A stretch of DNA of 64,000 nucleotides from Paramecium sonneborni. Its lineage: Eukaryota > Ciliophora > Oligohymenophorea > Peniculida > Parameciidae. The notes below the pieces were generated by a model that made no database searches, had not been told where the DNA came from, and saw only the letters and a list, made by a program, of their open reading frames with translations. Positions 63,914 through 64,000 of this stretch are shown in pieces; position 1 is the first letter of the stretch, and each line of letters opens with the position of its first letter. The stretch is from the NCBI GenBank assembly GCA_905182985.1, contig CAJJDN010000146.1, positions 146,928-210,927 of the forward strand, given 5' to 3'. Position numbers and translations under genes: made by a program.

Positions 63914-64000
63914 AATGGAAATAATTTAAGAATGGTAACAGCGGGGATTTGATATGTACAAATTTCTTGAAGAGATTAATTAGTAAGATCGAAAGGAGAA
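63914..64000 (+). CDS. 5' end of a gene cut by the window
   Basis: ATG followed by 29 open codons (M-E-I-I-Q-E-W-Q-Q-R-G-F-D-M-Y-K-F-L-E-E) to the window end. Coding-like, function unknown. Confidence 0.5.

Overview
The window looks like macronuclear (somatic) DNA of a Paramecium-type ciliate. It is very AT-rich. Long reading frames open only when TAA and TAG are read as glutamine and TGA is the sole stop. Introns are tiny (about 20-32 nt, GT(A)...AG), and genes are packed tightly on both strands with short spacers. A standard-code ORF scan therefore gives only fragments; the genes below come from re-reading both strands with TGA as the only stop and splicing the small introns. Where exon sums were checked they are divisible by three. 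No tRNA, rRNA, CRISPR array or telomere repeat was seen.

Layout. 0-11.5 kb: a small protein, the ribosome-biogenesis factor TSR1, a membrane protein, a PH-domain kinase, and a 1430-aa surface protein with a C-terminal membrane bundle. 11.5-15.4 kb: a head-to-tail pair of long proteins, each made of four consecutive truncated-haemoglobin-like units about 119 residues apart. This is the most interesting system in the window. 15.5-20.4 kb: dienelactone hydrolase-like, ankyrin, single-TM and TM-plus-PX proteins. 20.3-23.8 kb and 47.2-51.8 kb: two inverted, nearly identical genes for a secreted cysteine-rich repeat protein ending in a beta/gamma-crystallin-like domain; both loci contain assembly gaps and duplicated flanks. 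24.3-33 kb: a BK-type K+ channel, a coiled-coil gene (partly duplicated by the assembly), two small ORFs and a pseudokinase. 34.4-42.3 kb: cysteinyl-tRNA synthetase, a coiled-coil protein, a B-box/kelch-like protein, RIO2 kinase with an acidic repeat tail, and a small gene. 42.3-47.1 kb: non-coding DNA with an assembly duplication, then a decayed gene. 52-64 kb: zinc-finger/MORN-like protein, ULK-like kinase, MAP-kinase-phosphatase-like enzyme, EF-hand protein, C2H2 protein, PHO80-like cyclin, F-box protein, tail-anchored TPR protein, and unresolved small genes up to the window edge.

The genes do not form one pathway. TSR1 and RIO2 both act in late 40S ribosome maturation. Several others (PH-kinase, ULK-like kinase, MKP-like phosphatase, EF-hand protein, BK channel, cyclin) are signalling genes of kinds that are expanded in ciliates. 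Positions of single-N junctions (28827, 43721, 49512) and N gaps (20542-21505, 50704-51373) coincide exactly with duplicated flanks, so copy numbers there should not be trusted.
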